64,000 bases of DNA from Emmonsiellopsis sp. PD_33 (Eukaryota > Ascomycota > Eurotiomycetes > Onygenales > Ajellomycetaceae): positions 1 through 64,000 of the forward strand of contig JANTQF010000064.1 of the NCBI GenBank assembly GCA_032988165.1, given 5' to 3'. This document shows positions 12,501-22,833 of the stretch, piece after piece (the stretch's first letter is position 1; each line of letters opens with the position of its first letter). The notes under the pieces are model-generated. The model was given only the letters and a program-made list of their open reading frames with translations, was not told the origin of the DNA and searched no databases. Position numbers and translations under genes: made by a program.

Positions 12501-13544
12501 GTCCGAGAACACAAGATGCCCGAGCCCAAGGTCAAGGCCACCAGAGGTCGCAACAGTGGGAACAGTAAAGGACCAAAGCAGAACGAAAATAGCCGTTCCG
12601 CTCATGAGCAGGGACTAGAGCAGGTGTGGCGGTTGGTTGAAGAATGCCATCACACCACAGCCAAACAGCCAACAGATGAAGCATGCAGATTCTGTGGTAA
12701 CGTCCTCACAAGCTGGAAGAAGCTGTCGGTACACATGGCCAAACACATGGAGCAAATTGCCATGCCAGTGCTTGAGCTGGTCAGGCAGCGAGCGGGCTTA
12801 ACCGATCATATTAGCCCTGTTGATATGGGGAGCTATTCGTCACACCCGCAGAATACTGGACGGTCCCCAGTGGCCCCTTACACCAATACCTTCCAGGTGG
12901 ATCAACCCACTTCCACCGGCATTGACCATACACCCTATTATAACCCAGGACCGCAAAACTCGGACGCTTATGTACCATCTCAACAGCCCTTGATAGCCGA
13001 ACACCTACGAACCCAAAATGAACTTGCCGCAGTCGCACCGGCTATGAGCTCGAGATCCATCTCAAACGGGGCTCCTGCCTACAATCTCTCCCCTTATTCG
13101 CAATCCAGTTCACCTTCGATTAGGGGGCAAAATGTCTACCCAATCACGACCGCAGATCCTCAACAATTCGGTCCTCATCTCTCTTCTGCCACCTACCCTC
13201 CTCCATATAATGCAGTTTCCAGGCAACATAATGTATCCATGCCCGACAACACTGTTCAAACATCAGTTGGACCAACGGCCTATACATTAAATGTCTCGGC
13301 GGCGGTTGGTAACGGAACTGCATACGACAATCAGCCGCAGATGTATACCTCCCCAGTCGAGAGCCTTGGTTACGTGTATCAACAAGGTCAAGGCCACATA
13401 GGCCAGTCGGAAGTCTTGCCATATACCGATGCCCCCGCTGAGATACAGTATCCTGTGATGTCTGGTCCTAGTAATGCGCCGACCGGGGGCCAGACTGGTT
13501 ATATCCAGCATAACGGTGGCCAGTATCAGTATCACAATCAATGA
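9573..13544 (+). CDS. C2H2 zinc-finger protein, 1323 aa, single exon
   Basis: One uninterrupted frame starts at an ATG in AAGCATGTC context. Residues 1-880 are mostly disordered: Ser/Pro/Asn-rich, with an acidic GDEDDDDD stretch near 310 and another near 745, and basic patches such as RRPRRRKH near 405 that could be nuclear localisation signals. Fingers cluster at about 892-990: FECSLCF...H, FTCTFPNC...RHESERH and WTCSMPDC...HLVREH, that is Cys-pair/His-pair modules with spacing typical of ascomycete C2H2 proteins. A separate finger, CRFCGNVLTSWKKLSVHMAK, lies near 1037. The C-terminal 270 residues are Pro/Tyr/Gln/Ser-rich like an activation region. A nuclear DNA-binding regulator is the likely role. 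The arrangement is common among uncharacterised Pezizomycotina proteins and I assign no target. Confidence 0.93.
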   Translation: MSAATSSPRSIDDSSLNHSAFKSQIITDPFLSNPSSGEEQLVPSPGGGSTVNLSDLENNNLTGQSFNNAINSGSLSVSATNFQLAEGSKDHATYSHSRPDTNPSSNVHSPTSHLDFLSPSDYPENGYSDISSYGSPGFDQFDNPFFLEPDFDLPPEFDSLPFPVPTEVQYPQPLDTKAAQLRSERGLAATSGSSQLLSPVLTNTPSPPPDTQKLDLSDTPNERDMATRPSRRDIPAHLLQHTPALTTTSPCSDSLEVNVQREDQPTSPIVKVSSYTRGDSPSRADAPMGRSSGKRGRTTLSSIHLAPVGDEDDDDDHYHSVGTHYRSISVPTPLIRADDGSWAANPTTGQGGLDPTSRGSIYVLSPKELSEKKKLQEKNADVEHWLSVSEANSEIEDNDGPGRRPRRRKHPNDGRPRAKSTGDPSSMGQQIFDDSKIPGPGVLIDEDSGVDDEEDSYTSESIPESPPANVDLNTGDEPTGYFPPIDETKAQDEEPLPRQFIRARPWQDPPNNPRFGNTSHQPSNSNAAIMRFQRQNEKIETASRAATWGTRRLSESDVDSVIGANGTFRSLGIGDKEKKRGVGRRSSIFDHASKIFPRRSNSNAKRKLADSSQQQPSTDSVDKTKNKDTKESGSVGSILPQRKPSFSRSPRSPLKTGNAVLAMTGQIAAVGGGGPVSSPISGRNPWNRIRRSRSKSDLTKGSGGLLELMTNYGGPPVPTLASPLQDKALAPSPISGKGLNDDEDDEDDDEIMGDKGVSMEFPVRADPIVPTPEGFKTQVQQLNPRLTPVLVERIAQEQVRRYKKLVDLMVQHSQAVSMHKCSAGKRCFAQGGEAEMLPPRISSKDPDSTYAQFQVSGSGGPDDDLSSFGEGTVTAALFPPGVPLPPVKRLPAQFECSLCFKVKSFQKPSDWTKHVHEDVMPFTCTFPNCTEPKSFKRKADWVRHESERHRQLEWWTCSMPDCSHTCYRKDNFVQHLVREHKMPEPKVKATRGRNSGNSKGPKQNENSRSAHEQGLEQVWRLVEECHHTTAKQPTDEACRFCGNVLTSWKKLSVHMAKHMEQIAMPVLELVRQRAGLTDHISPVDMGSYSSHPQNTGRSPVAPYTNTFQVDQPTSTGIDHTPYYNPGPQNSDAYVPSQQPLIAEHLRTQNELAAVAPAMSSRSISNGAPAYNLSPYSQSSSPSIRGQNVYPITTADPQQFGPHLSSATYPPPYNAVSRQHNVSMPDNTVQTSVGPTAYTLNVSAAVGNGTAYDNQPQMYTSPVESLGYVYQQGQGHIGQSEVLPYTDAPAEIQYPVMSGPSNAPTGGQTGYIQHNGGQYQYHNQ

Positions 13545-16135
13545 TGTTCATGCTGCTAAATCACTGAGAATGGCTCGGTATCGTCAAGTATGAATTGCAC
13601 GATTTTTTTTAATTTTCTTCTTCTGTTTTTGTTAATCCCTCGTTTTTGGTTCTTTTCCCCTCTCGCGACTGATGCTACGCAGCATATTCCACTTATGCTT
13701 TACATTCCCTTTACCTGATTTACTTTTCATTTCCCCTTCCGCCACAGGGCATTTTATTTCCAACCCCCATTTTTCTTCTCCCTTCATTTTCTTTTTTCCA
13801 TCTCGGGGCCACTGCCGCCTCCCCACAAACTCGTTTTAGAGGCCAATGCTTGCACTCCTCGGATTCCGCCGCCTCACTTCGACATGTTTATAGTGCGCCC
13901 TGTCTTCATTTATGCCCTCACGTTACCTTCAGTCGATCATTTCCCGATGTCCGCTTTCATGTAGCTACGATCATATTCTGTATGCGGTTTTGTCTTGTTA
14001 TATCTCCTTGGATTGTCAGTTATAGACCAATGTTAGTTATTCGTTCTAGGAGTTATTCTATTTCATTATATTTTTTGTCCTGTCCTGTGCTGTACCCTTC
14101 TCCGTTTAAACGGGATGACTGGGCCTTGACCCAATTCCCAATAGGTTGGTGCCACTGTGCCCCATTGGATATCTTGCTGGCTTCCTATTGGCACAGATAG
14201 CTAATTCCGACTTTGAAAGAAGAAAATGGAAGACTCTTAAATCAAAGGAGGCTGAGTATAAAGTTGTTCAAGAGCAGGGTTGTCTGATGGAGTGTGGCTT
14301 GCAACCACCAACACCTTGCCTCTTTGGGGTGCCGACAGCATGGCAGATGTTGGGAACCACCCTCTCGAAACACATGCAGATGTTTCCACATTCCCCCACA
14401 TGCATAGCCCGGCCGCCTCATTGTATCTTTATGTCTTGGAATACAATGGGATGGCCTGGAGATAGGGCTAGGGCTTGATTGGTCACGAACATTCCCAGTC
14501 GGCACCCGATGTGGACTAGCGCCGTATTATTAGAGTTCAGGCAACCGGTTGCCTTCTGCAATGCGGGAATAAAACGCCAAGAATACGGCTCCATGACAAG
14601 GAACTGCGCGAATTCAGCTGTCTGGCGGGGTATTCCCCCGTACCGCCGTTACACTGGCGCCTGGGGGGCATGAGCCTCATTTGACAACCTCACTTCCAAC
14701 CCCCAAGGTTGCATCATCCCCATCCCAATATCAACCTCGACGACAAGCTGCGCACCACATCCCCGGCATCTCCCACACCGTCATGAAGGGCTAGATGACT
14801 CAACCGCAAATGACACACCGACGAGGAACATCATTCTTATGATACTACTGCCCAATCAGTGCCACGACTGCTGGTGAAATGCCGCTGTGATTGGGGTGCA
14901 GCCAGGCCAAGAACCGCAGCTCCTTGCGCCCCAGGGCGTTCTCCCCCACCACTGCCAGGGCCAGGCGAAATTTTGCGTCCAACTTCCAGACTCCCTATTT
15001 GCTTTTCCCAAACCCGGACTTTTTCTTTCGGCCTTGCGTGGATTTGGCACCGACTACGGAGATCAGGAGGGTGCAAATCATCGGACACTGGACAGGGAAG
15101 AGGAATCTCCCAATCAGAAACGGCTGGCTCCTGCTTCACATTTCGCCCTCTTTCGCATGGCCTGTTCTCACTATTTGGTTTTACTTTGTTTTTAATTACG
15201 TTGGAGAATCTGCCGTTTTTCAAGCGAGGGGTCCTTTTGACTTTTGACTTGGAACTTTCCTGCCCCCTTCTCGAAAGTCTGCGGCAAATGCTTCTGCTGT
15301 TGGAATCTTGCGGCGAGGATTGGAAGCAGCAGTCAGCAGAAGCAGTAACTAGTTAACGAATCCTTCTTGTCTCTCAGGCCCCTCTTACACCGCCACGTCG
15401 GGCATGATCAGATTGGCCTACGACGACAGAGCTATCTAGTGGAAGAGGGCGAGCAGAGAGAGTAGCGAAACCCGGACAGAATCGAGGGCGCCGGATCTTT
15501 GCCACGGTCGCTGAAATCACTTCATCTCGCCTACTCCGTACTGAGTAACTACTCATACAACTGTTGGGCCATTCCCGATATTTCGATCTACTTATTACCA
15601 CGCATTTCCCCGCTGACAAAATCACTCTGCCGTTGTCCAAGAACTATCCGTAACTGATAATTCCGCGACCTTTCCGTTGCCTTATTACCGTTAGGCCTGG
15701 CAGCCCTCCCTTACTTCACGTCCCATTCTTAGTAGCCCTCATTCCCGCCTGTTGACTGATTTTACTTTAGAATTGGTTTTTTTTTTTTTTTCCGCTTCTA
15801 CTTTTACTTTATGTCTTGATCCTGGGAGAGTTGTTTACCATTTATTTGTAAGATCTTCTATTTTCCTTTTTAGTATTGACTACCCCTCGCGCTTGTATAT
15901 TTTGATGGGCAAACCACCAATCTTCGGCTAGCTCCATAATTTTGCATTGGAAAGCAGCCACTTCTTCCTAACTTGCATTTTCTGATGCATGTTCACAAGA
16001 CCCCCCTGCCCCCTATCCGTGCGCCTAGGTGCTAAACCACAAAAACGCGGCATTGGCCTGCTGCTGAACATACTGGTTCTTTTTTATAAATGATCTAGAA
16101 CCTCCAACTGCTTTTCATAAGGCGGGGCCGCAACT
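13545..16135. other. 2.6 kb gene-free interval
   Basis: The first 350 bases are a T/C-rich 3' flank. Open frames between 14146 and 15360 overlap on both strands, lack any recognisable domain and read like chance frames. A run of about 15 T lies near 15778-15792. The last 500 bases probably carry the promoter of the six-exon zinc-finger gene. Confidence 0.55.
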
Positions 16136-19100
16136 ATGTCGCAAAATTATTCCTTCACTCCGGCAAGGAGAGCACATCACACTGTTGTAAGAATTCCATT
16201 TTTCTTCATTCTCGGTGTTCCCAAGCTATCTGCCGTCTCCAAAGACAAGAAAACAACCACACGAAAGACACATTTCACACTACCCTAACTCCGGTTAGGG
16301 AAACTATGATGATTGCTGCTTCGTCTACGAGAATATGTAGTGCTAATACATTTTTCTAGGTATGTGATGTGGATTCACCGACCACGATCGATGCTGAAGG
16401 ACCCTGGGTCCACGCAGACGTCCTTCGGGGGATCGAAGGAGGGCAAATCGATAAACCCCTCAACCACCTAACGCCCGAATCCGGCTCCTCCTCGTTCAAT
16501 ATCGATCTAAACTCACATATCCCATCCACACCAAACTGGCAATACACCTCCTCTTACGACTCCACCAACTATAACCCGTTCCAACCCGACCCACCCACTC
16601 ACCTCAGCTCCACTGAGTCGCCGTGGACTCCTCTACAAGTTACCGGTGTCCCCGCCGCCATGGTCCACCAGTCTAAACGGCAAAGAACTAATGGCAACGG
16701 TGTCAGTACATCTAGACAGTATAAAACCATGTCTCCGGATGTAAGGAGTCACGCTGACTCAGGTTATGGAACCAAAATCACCGGGCCCGTTGGTGGTTGC
16801 CAGATGGATGGTGCCTCGGGTCGATCTTTGTTATCTCCCAACGGAAGCACGATGGGTAATTTCACGCACCCTCACGATCAATACATGCTTGATCAGTCAC
16901 CACAGGAACATAATTGGCACGGTGATGATAGTGTTTCTACCACCAATGACCAATATCCTTGTGACGTAGATGGTTGCCCGTGGACCGGAAAATGTCCATC
17001 AGACAAGAAGTGAGTGTTCTTTTTCGCTATGGAAAGTGAGCCATGCTCTGATACAGAACTCTACAGGAAGCACATGCTTCGCCATGAGAAGAAGTTCCTA
17101 TGCCGTGAACCTGGGTGTAATAGAACGCAAGGGTTTGGTACAATCAACGACTTAGAGAGACATCAAAAGTGTGTTCATGGCATTGAGCCCAAGCATGGGA
17201 GTAATAAACAGTATAAATGCTTTGCGGAAGGCTGTTCAAAAGCTGAGAAAGATTGGCCCCGTCTTGATAACTTCAAGCAACATCTTATCCGTATGCACCC
17301 TAACGTTGATCAAGACGGCCTTCTTAGAATGTAAGTTGTAGCAGAGTCACCGTCCCATTCTGTAACTATTGTGGGCATCATTGACTCCAGGAATAGGTCA
17401 AATGCGTGGCATGAATCTACCAAGCAAGCTCCGACAAATAGTTTAAGAGAACCGGCCCCTTCCAATTACCCCATTCAGCCGCAATTAGCTGGAGGGTCAA
17501 TGCCCTATAGAGCAGGTAGGCTCCCTGAAAACCGCCAATGGAGAAACGAAGAGGCTCAATCATTTGGTGTTTTAAATACCGTAGCCCTCACTGTTCCTGG
17601 GAGTATATCAGGCAGCCCTATGGACGGCCTCAGATCGCTCCGTCGCAGCTATGACCCTTCGATCAACTCCATTTCTGTTGAGGCTGCATCGAGGGACTTC
17701 TCAAGCGCCGTTGGAGAGGGTTTCGGCGAAACAACGCCTCATGTCGGATGGGGAGAACATATGCTGCTCCATGACCAAGGCCTTAGCCATCTGAGCCAGC
17801 CTTTCGAGGGATACCGACCATCTTCTCCTTTGGTTAGCGGGATGCGCAGAGATCATGCTGTCGAGTCCCTCGCAGATGCTGCGGTGGATTTGATAATGAA
17901 AAAGGTTGAGGAAGGAATTCCAATATCAAAAACAAAAGCCCCGCTACGTCAAAATGGAAACGGCACTGAATCCTCCGTTCCGGTGGATCTTAGCACCCCA
18001 TCATCTCTTGACCTACTCAGAAATACCAGAACCAGAGATGAAAAGGAGGCAGCCCTGCGACAGATAATAAAAGCCTCCATATTGCAACTGAAAACCCCTG
18101 AGCCCAATCCTGAGCCGCAGTTGGCTTCTCAAGAAGGAGAACAAGGCCCCGAAACTGGGAAAGATAATTCAGTTCCGTCCCGGAAGCAAAAGGCGTTCAA
18201 ATGCACACATCCTGGTTGCCCACGAGAAACTAAGCGCCAGTGTGAAATGAAGTATGATTACATTCTGTAGCAATCTCAAAATCTTTTATATCCTGATTTA
18301 CTAACATACATTTGGCAATAGAAAACATATGAAACGCCATCAACGTCCGTACGGTTGCACATACTCCAAATGTTTTAAAAAGTTTGGAAGTAAGAACGAT
18401 TGGAAGCGTCATGAAAATACCCAGCATTTCCAACTGCAAAGCTGGCGCTGTCCGGTGAAGCTCGAGGTGCCAGACGAGCCGATGGATACAGACCTCGGTC
18501 TTCGACGTGAAGATGTTGCCAAAATGCTTGAAGTGGACGACGCGAAGATCCAATGCGCCACCGTCTTTGATCGTGGGGACAAATTCGCACATCACCTCCG
18601 CATCAAACACGGCTACGACGATCTCAAAATCAAAGAAGCATTGAAAGCGAACAAAATCGGACGAAATGGCCAGTTTCAATTCTGGTGCGGATTCTGTCGG
18701 AAGCTCATCTCGCTGCAAAAGGAAGGTCTAGATGCGTGGGAAGAACGATTCACCCATATCGACGGAGAACACTTTCGAAAAGGCCAGGATATTGCTGATT
18801 GGCTGCCCCCTGAGGGCCATCTTACCAAACAACATAAAATGGAGACCATCGCCAGGGAATCATCTGTGCCGCCAGAGGACCGCGAAGGGAATGAAGACGA
18901 AGGAAGTGGCGAAAGTTGCGCTGGAGATGAGCCTCCCAAACCTATAAATTCATTCACCCCTGTAGACCCTCCCCGCAACAAGACAACTCTCAAATCGCCA
19001 GCGTCTACCAAAAATAGCGGCCGTGGCCGTCCCCGGCTTCCAAAAACAGAAGCCAACAATGCATGCACAGTGACCCCGATGAAAAGGCCAAATCCCACAC

Positions 19101-19600
19101 AAGCCACAATACGTAGATTTCCCCCAGATCCTTCCAACCAAGCTCGGCCGTTAAACGACGGCCATTTAGACCCTAGGACGGTTTATTTTCATCATCATCC
19201 GCCAATGATGCTTCCGCCACAGCAAATGCCACGCCCAATCCCCAACCCGCTAGGAAGACGACGACAGGGCCCACCGCCGTTTAATCCGAGTGATGAAACC
19301 AACACTAATTACGGCATGGAGGGTCTTATCTACATCCAGGGTGCACCGACATTTTCACCCACGTCTCAAATTAAATGTGTAAGTTACACCCTCATTTTGC
19401 CCCTCAACAGGAGGCAATCCATACCAAGAACTTTATATTATTCTGTTAGTATAATCTCGTATCCTAACTAATCATGCCCGTTACAGTGTCAATGCTATGG
19501 ATCATACGTTTTTGGGTTTACCGGAAAATGCATCCCATGCCAACATGATCCTTGCGGCAATTGCACGGAATCGATGGATTTCCCCCTTCCATCTAGTTGA
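16136..19600 (+). CDS. Multi-C2H2 zinc-finger regulator with Cys-rich C-terminal tail, six exons
   Basis: Exons 16136-16186, 16360-17009, 17067-17330, 17391-18251, 18322-19378 and 19487-19600 join in frame to 998 aa; all five introns are GT-AG. The first exon is 17 codons. Two finger blocks are visible: YPCDVDGCPW...KKKHMLRH followed by CREPGCN...ERHQKCVH and CFAEGCS...QHLIRMH; then, after about 300 mostly disordered residues, FKCTHPGCPR...KKHMKRH followed by CTYSKCFKKF...RHENTQH and a looser C/H-rich stretch. Introns 2 and 4 cut the equivalent finger at the same Lys codon in the same phase. The last exon adds a compact tail with six Cys (C-x-C-x11-C-x2-C-x4-C-x2-C), a possible metal-binding knuckle. 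The likely role is a nuclear DNA-binding regulator; targets are unknown. The start is the least certain part. Confidence 0.85.
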
Positions 19601-20180
19601 ATTTATATATCCATGTCTTTACCATTTATCAAAAACTGCACGCGCCTTGGTGGTTTTGGCTTCTCCTGTTTTCAATTATTTCTCTTTGCGCCATGTGCGC
19701 TTCATCCTAGCAAGCTAGGAACGTGGGTGTTGGATTTCTTGGACGGTTGGTTTGAAGATGGTACTGAAAATGCACTTCCTTTTTTCCCCCTTTTTTGGAT
19801 TTCTGCTTTTAATCGGCGGTTCTACGGGATATATGTTTGATGAGAAATGATGGAATGACGGGTTTATGTTGTTTTTCTCTAGTTATTCGTTTTCTCGTTT
19901 TATCAGTTTTAGGGGGTAGGGAGTGGATATATATTTAGGAGCCTTTGGTCTTTTTGGCTGCGGTTTTACAGCCACACCCTTTAATCCCTTAACCCGTGGA
20001 TACCGTATTATTATTTTTTCTCTAGATAGATGTGTTATTCAGCTTGAGCAGGCATGAATAAGATCTGTTATTTTCATACATATAAGAACAGGCATTGATT
20101 CATTGGTAGCGGTATCCTCTAATCATATCATCACACAAGCACATAACCCACATATAAGAGCAACCTACTTATCACCTAAC
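19601..20180. other. Convergent 3' interval
   Basis: This 580 bp stretch separates two converging genes. It is T-rich and has no supportable coding region. It presumably holds both 3' UTRs and terminators. Confidence 0.6.
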
Positions 20181-22098
20181 TCACAACTTCGACCCCTCCG
20201 GCTCCCCAATCAACTCCAAAAAGCTCCCATGAACCTCATCCGTCAAATCACTCGCCTGCATACTCCTCCCCTTCGCCACAAATGCTCTCCGCGAGCACTC
20301 CCTTGTAATCGCACTGCCCGCCCACGCCACCAACAAAAGCGTCGCCGGACGGGATAATTTCCGCTTCTTCCCCTCCTCCGCTCCCCCCTCACCGCTCAGT
20401 CCCAACTCACTCTCCACATCCCCCTTCCCCAGCCCTTCCGATTCCCCCTTCTCCTCCCCCGTCTCCCACAACCCCTCATGATACGCCTTCCGCCAAGCAA
20501 GCAACGTCCCTAACGACCCAGTCAACGTATCCCCCTGCCCCCCACTCCTCTTCAACCCACCCCTCACATCCGAAACAACGCTCGTAACCCCGTTCGAAAT
20601 CACATCATGCGCCCCCTTCTGAATCACCGTCACCCCTCCCAACGCCTTGGCTAACCGCTCGCACGCCTCCGCTGCACCCTTATCCGTCCTCCGCGTCGTC
20701 CCCTCGTCAATCCCACCCTCCACATCGACCCCCACGGCCCTCGCCAGCCGCGCAAACTCCACCACGTTCGGCGTGAGTATGCACTCCGCATATCCCCGGA
20801 CAAGATCGGGATGCTCCTGGATGAGTAGTAGGGCGTCTGCGTCTAGGACGAGCGGGATTTGGCGCGCGCGGGCTTCCTTGAGGACTTCGATGACGATTTG
20901 TTGGGTGGTGGGGTCGCGGCCGAGGCCGGGGCCGATGACGAGGACGTGTAGGCGGGGGAGGAAGGAGATTATGGGGTCTGCGAGGGAGCGGGGGTCGGGT
21001 CGTTGGAAGGGGTTTGAGGTTTGGTTTGAGGGGAGGCTGGTGGTGGATTGGAGGATTGGGTGGACCATTAGGTTTGGTGAGTAGGATTTTATTACGGTTG
21101 CTGCGGAGGGTTCGCAGATTATGTGGCTCTGTTTTGTGATGGGGTGTGAGTATATATGGCTTTGATGGGGTGGTTGGGGTTGTTACCATGTCGCAGCCTG
21201 GGTGTTATATTGGGTTAGGACTGGTTAGTGGGGTTTCTCTTGAGTCCATGTTGGCGTATGGGTTGTAAAAATTTAGGGGGTATATTGGGATCGTAAGGTT
21301 AAAATAGTAGGGAGTACGCATACCTAGTCTTGCAGATGCCATTGCGGAGAAGTACGGAGCTCCGGTGTAGCTGCATTTTACACCCTTAAACATTAGCAAG
21401 CTGGATAATGGTCCTATTTGCGTCTGTGTGTAGTTTGTTCGTGCGTTTGTCTGTTCGAATATTGGGAGCAAATATGCTTATAGGAGGAACAAGGGACATT
21501 CCAAGAGAAATCAAGGGATTACTGCCTTCTAGATAACATCAAGTATAGACATGCAAGTCTATCAACAAGGGAGTAATTACTCCAAGGCAACCCAGAGGTC
21601 AAGATCTCATAGGAGAAAAGAGGTAAAAGAGCAACAGGAATTAGAACAAGAAGGAAAAGATTTATATCAAAGATATAATAACAAACAGCACCATGGCAAT
21701 GTGAGGAGAATAATTGCTACCCACTCTGCACTTCCCCCAATGACGGCCACTCGACCAAGTTGTCCTATATATGAAGCACATTAGCATATACCCCAGAAAT
21801 CTAACATGTCTTATTCTCCAAAAATAATAGTCATATCTCAATGCACAAAGAATACTACAGCTCCCTCGAGTGCAAGGACAAACAAGACATATACAACCCT
21901 CTTTTAAACCAGTAACCCCGCATCAACAAAATCCAGCATCAATTACATTTCACTTTGAACCAGCTTAACCAAAATAAAACAGTTGAAAAGAAACCCACCC
22001 TTATGAAACCTCTCCAGCATTGGAGGAATGATCCTGCGTACGTTGGCAAGGAGCTGCTTCGACTGCATGGACATGGTGGGTTGTTTGGTTTCGGACAT
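20181..22098 (-). CDS. ATP-dependent (S)-NAD(P)H-hydrate dehydratase
   Basis: The enzyme repairs damaged NADH and NADPH by ATP-dependent dehydration of their hydrates and belongs to the YjeF C-terminal/carbohydrate kinase (ribokinase-like) family. Five exons on the minus strand: 22074 (or 22098) to 21999, 21764-21725, 21370-21324, 21197-21187 and 21128-20181, giving 373 or 381 aa. Exon 4 is only 11 nt (GCTGCGACATG) yet is needed to link ARLG to SHIICEPS as CDM. Family marks are [12 protein letters not shown] near the N terminus, [42 protein letters not shown] and the catalytic GGQGDTLTG loop. The ATG at 22074 has the better context (CCCACCATG); an in-frame ATG sits eight codons upstream. The C-terminal half is extremely C-rich on the plus strand. 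An acidic insertion near residues 290-330 (EEKGESEG..) is specific to this protein or its close relatives. Confidence 0.92.
21187..21197 (-). other. 11-nt micro-exon of the NAD(P)H-hydrate dehydratase gene
   Basis: The exon is flanked by CAG on its 5' side and GTAACA on its 3' side, with introns of 126 nt (21198-21323) and 58 nt (21129-21186). It enters after one base of a Gly codon and leaves in phase 0. It supplies Gly-Cys-Asp-Met, which matches the conserved stretch of this family. Skipping it would shift the frame. Confidence 0.85.
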
Positions 22099-22833
22099 TT
22101 GGCGCGGGGTGTGGGGTGGGAGAAGCTTAATTGGTGTTTCCTTTGTAAGGATTATTTGTTGACTTGAGGTTAAAGTGAATGGACAGTAGGAGAGTAGTAT
22201 ATAGAAGAGAGGGGAGTTTGGGGATGGATGAGGTTGGATGTTGATGGAGTTGGGCGGAGGAGGAAGGTGATGTCATGGCGGCCCGTTGCTATTTTGGGAT
22301 TAGGGCTTTAGGGTTTGATATCTCCCGACTGTTTACGAAGATGATATCAGATCTATGGATTACTTTGATATATGACAGTACGCTAGATAGGTATGCAACG
22401 TCAGACAGGTATTGCAACTGCAGTTTTAAAGAAAAACGAGATAAATAAAATTGAACACGCTTCGCTATGCAACGATAAACAAGCCACCCGAACCAAAAAA
22501 AAGCAGGCTAAACAAACAAAAAGGCACCTGGTGTTAAGCAAAAGTTTGGCCAAATAACATAGAAAAGGTGATGCGATCACGAAAAAAGCCCTTCTATAGA
22601 CGCCGCGGGACGATTTAATCCTATCCTTCCCCTGTAAACTGCGAGATCTGGGACCGGAATACCGCGAATGCCTCATATCACATCACATCCAAGGTCTAGA
22701 AATCCGTCGAATAAAAAGAATAGACCACAAAAAAGGTGTCTAGTGAGCGTAGAAATAAATCTTTCATGACGGGTTTCACCCAACAAAACCCGATCTAGTG
22801 GTGGTGGTGGTGGGGTATTATTAGGTATAATAA
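22099..22833. other. Interval between NAD(P)H-hydrate dehydratase and SPT2
   Basis: This 735 bp stretch presumably contains the dehydratase promoter and the SPT2 3' UTR. A short GTG microsatellite lies at 22798-22814. No coding region is supportable. Confidence 0.55.

Noticed and set aside
14837..15360. Overlapping 100-165 codon frames on both strands
   Set aside because: Several frames in the same DNA are open at once, none with a recognisable motif, splice partners or codon preference.
20647..21084. 145-codon Arg/Ser-rich plus-strand frame
   Set aside because: It is a shadow of the C-rich third codon positions of the NAD(P)H-hydrate dehydratase gene on the minus strand.
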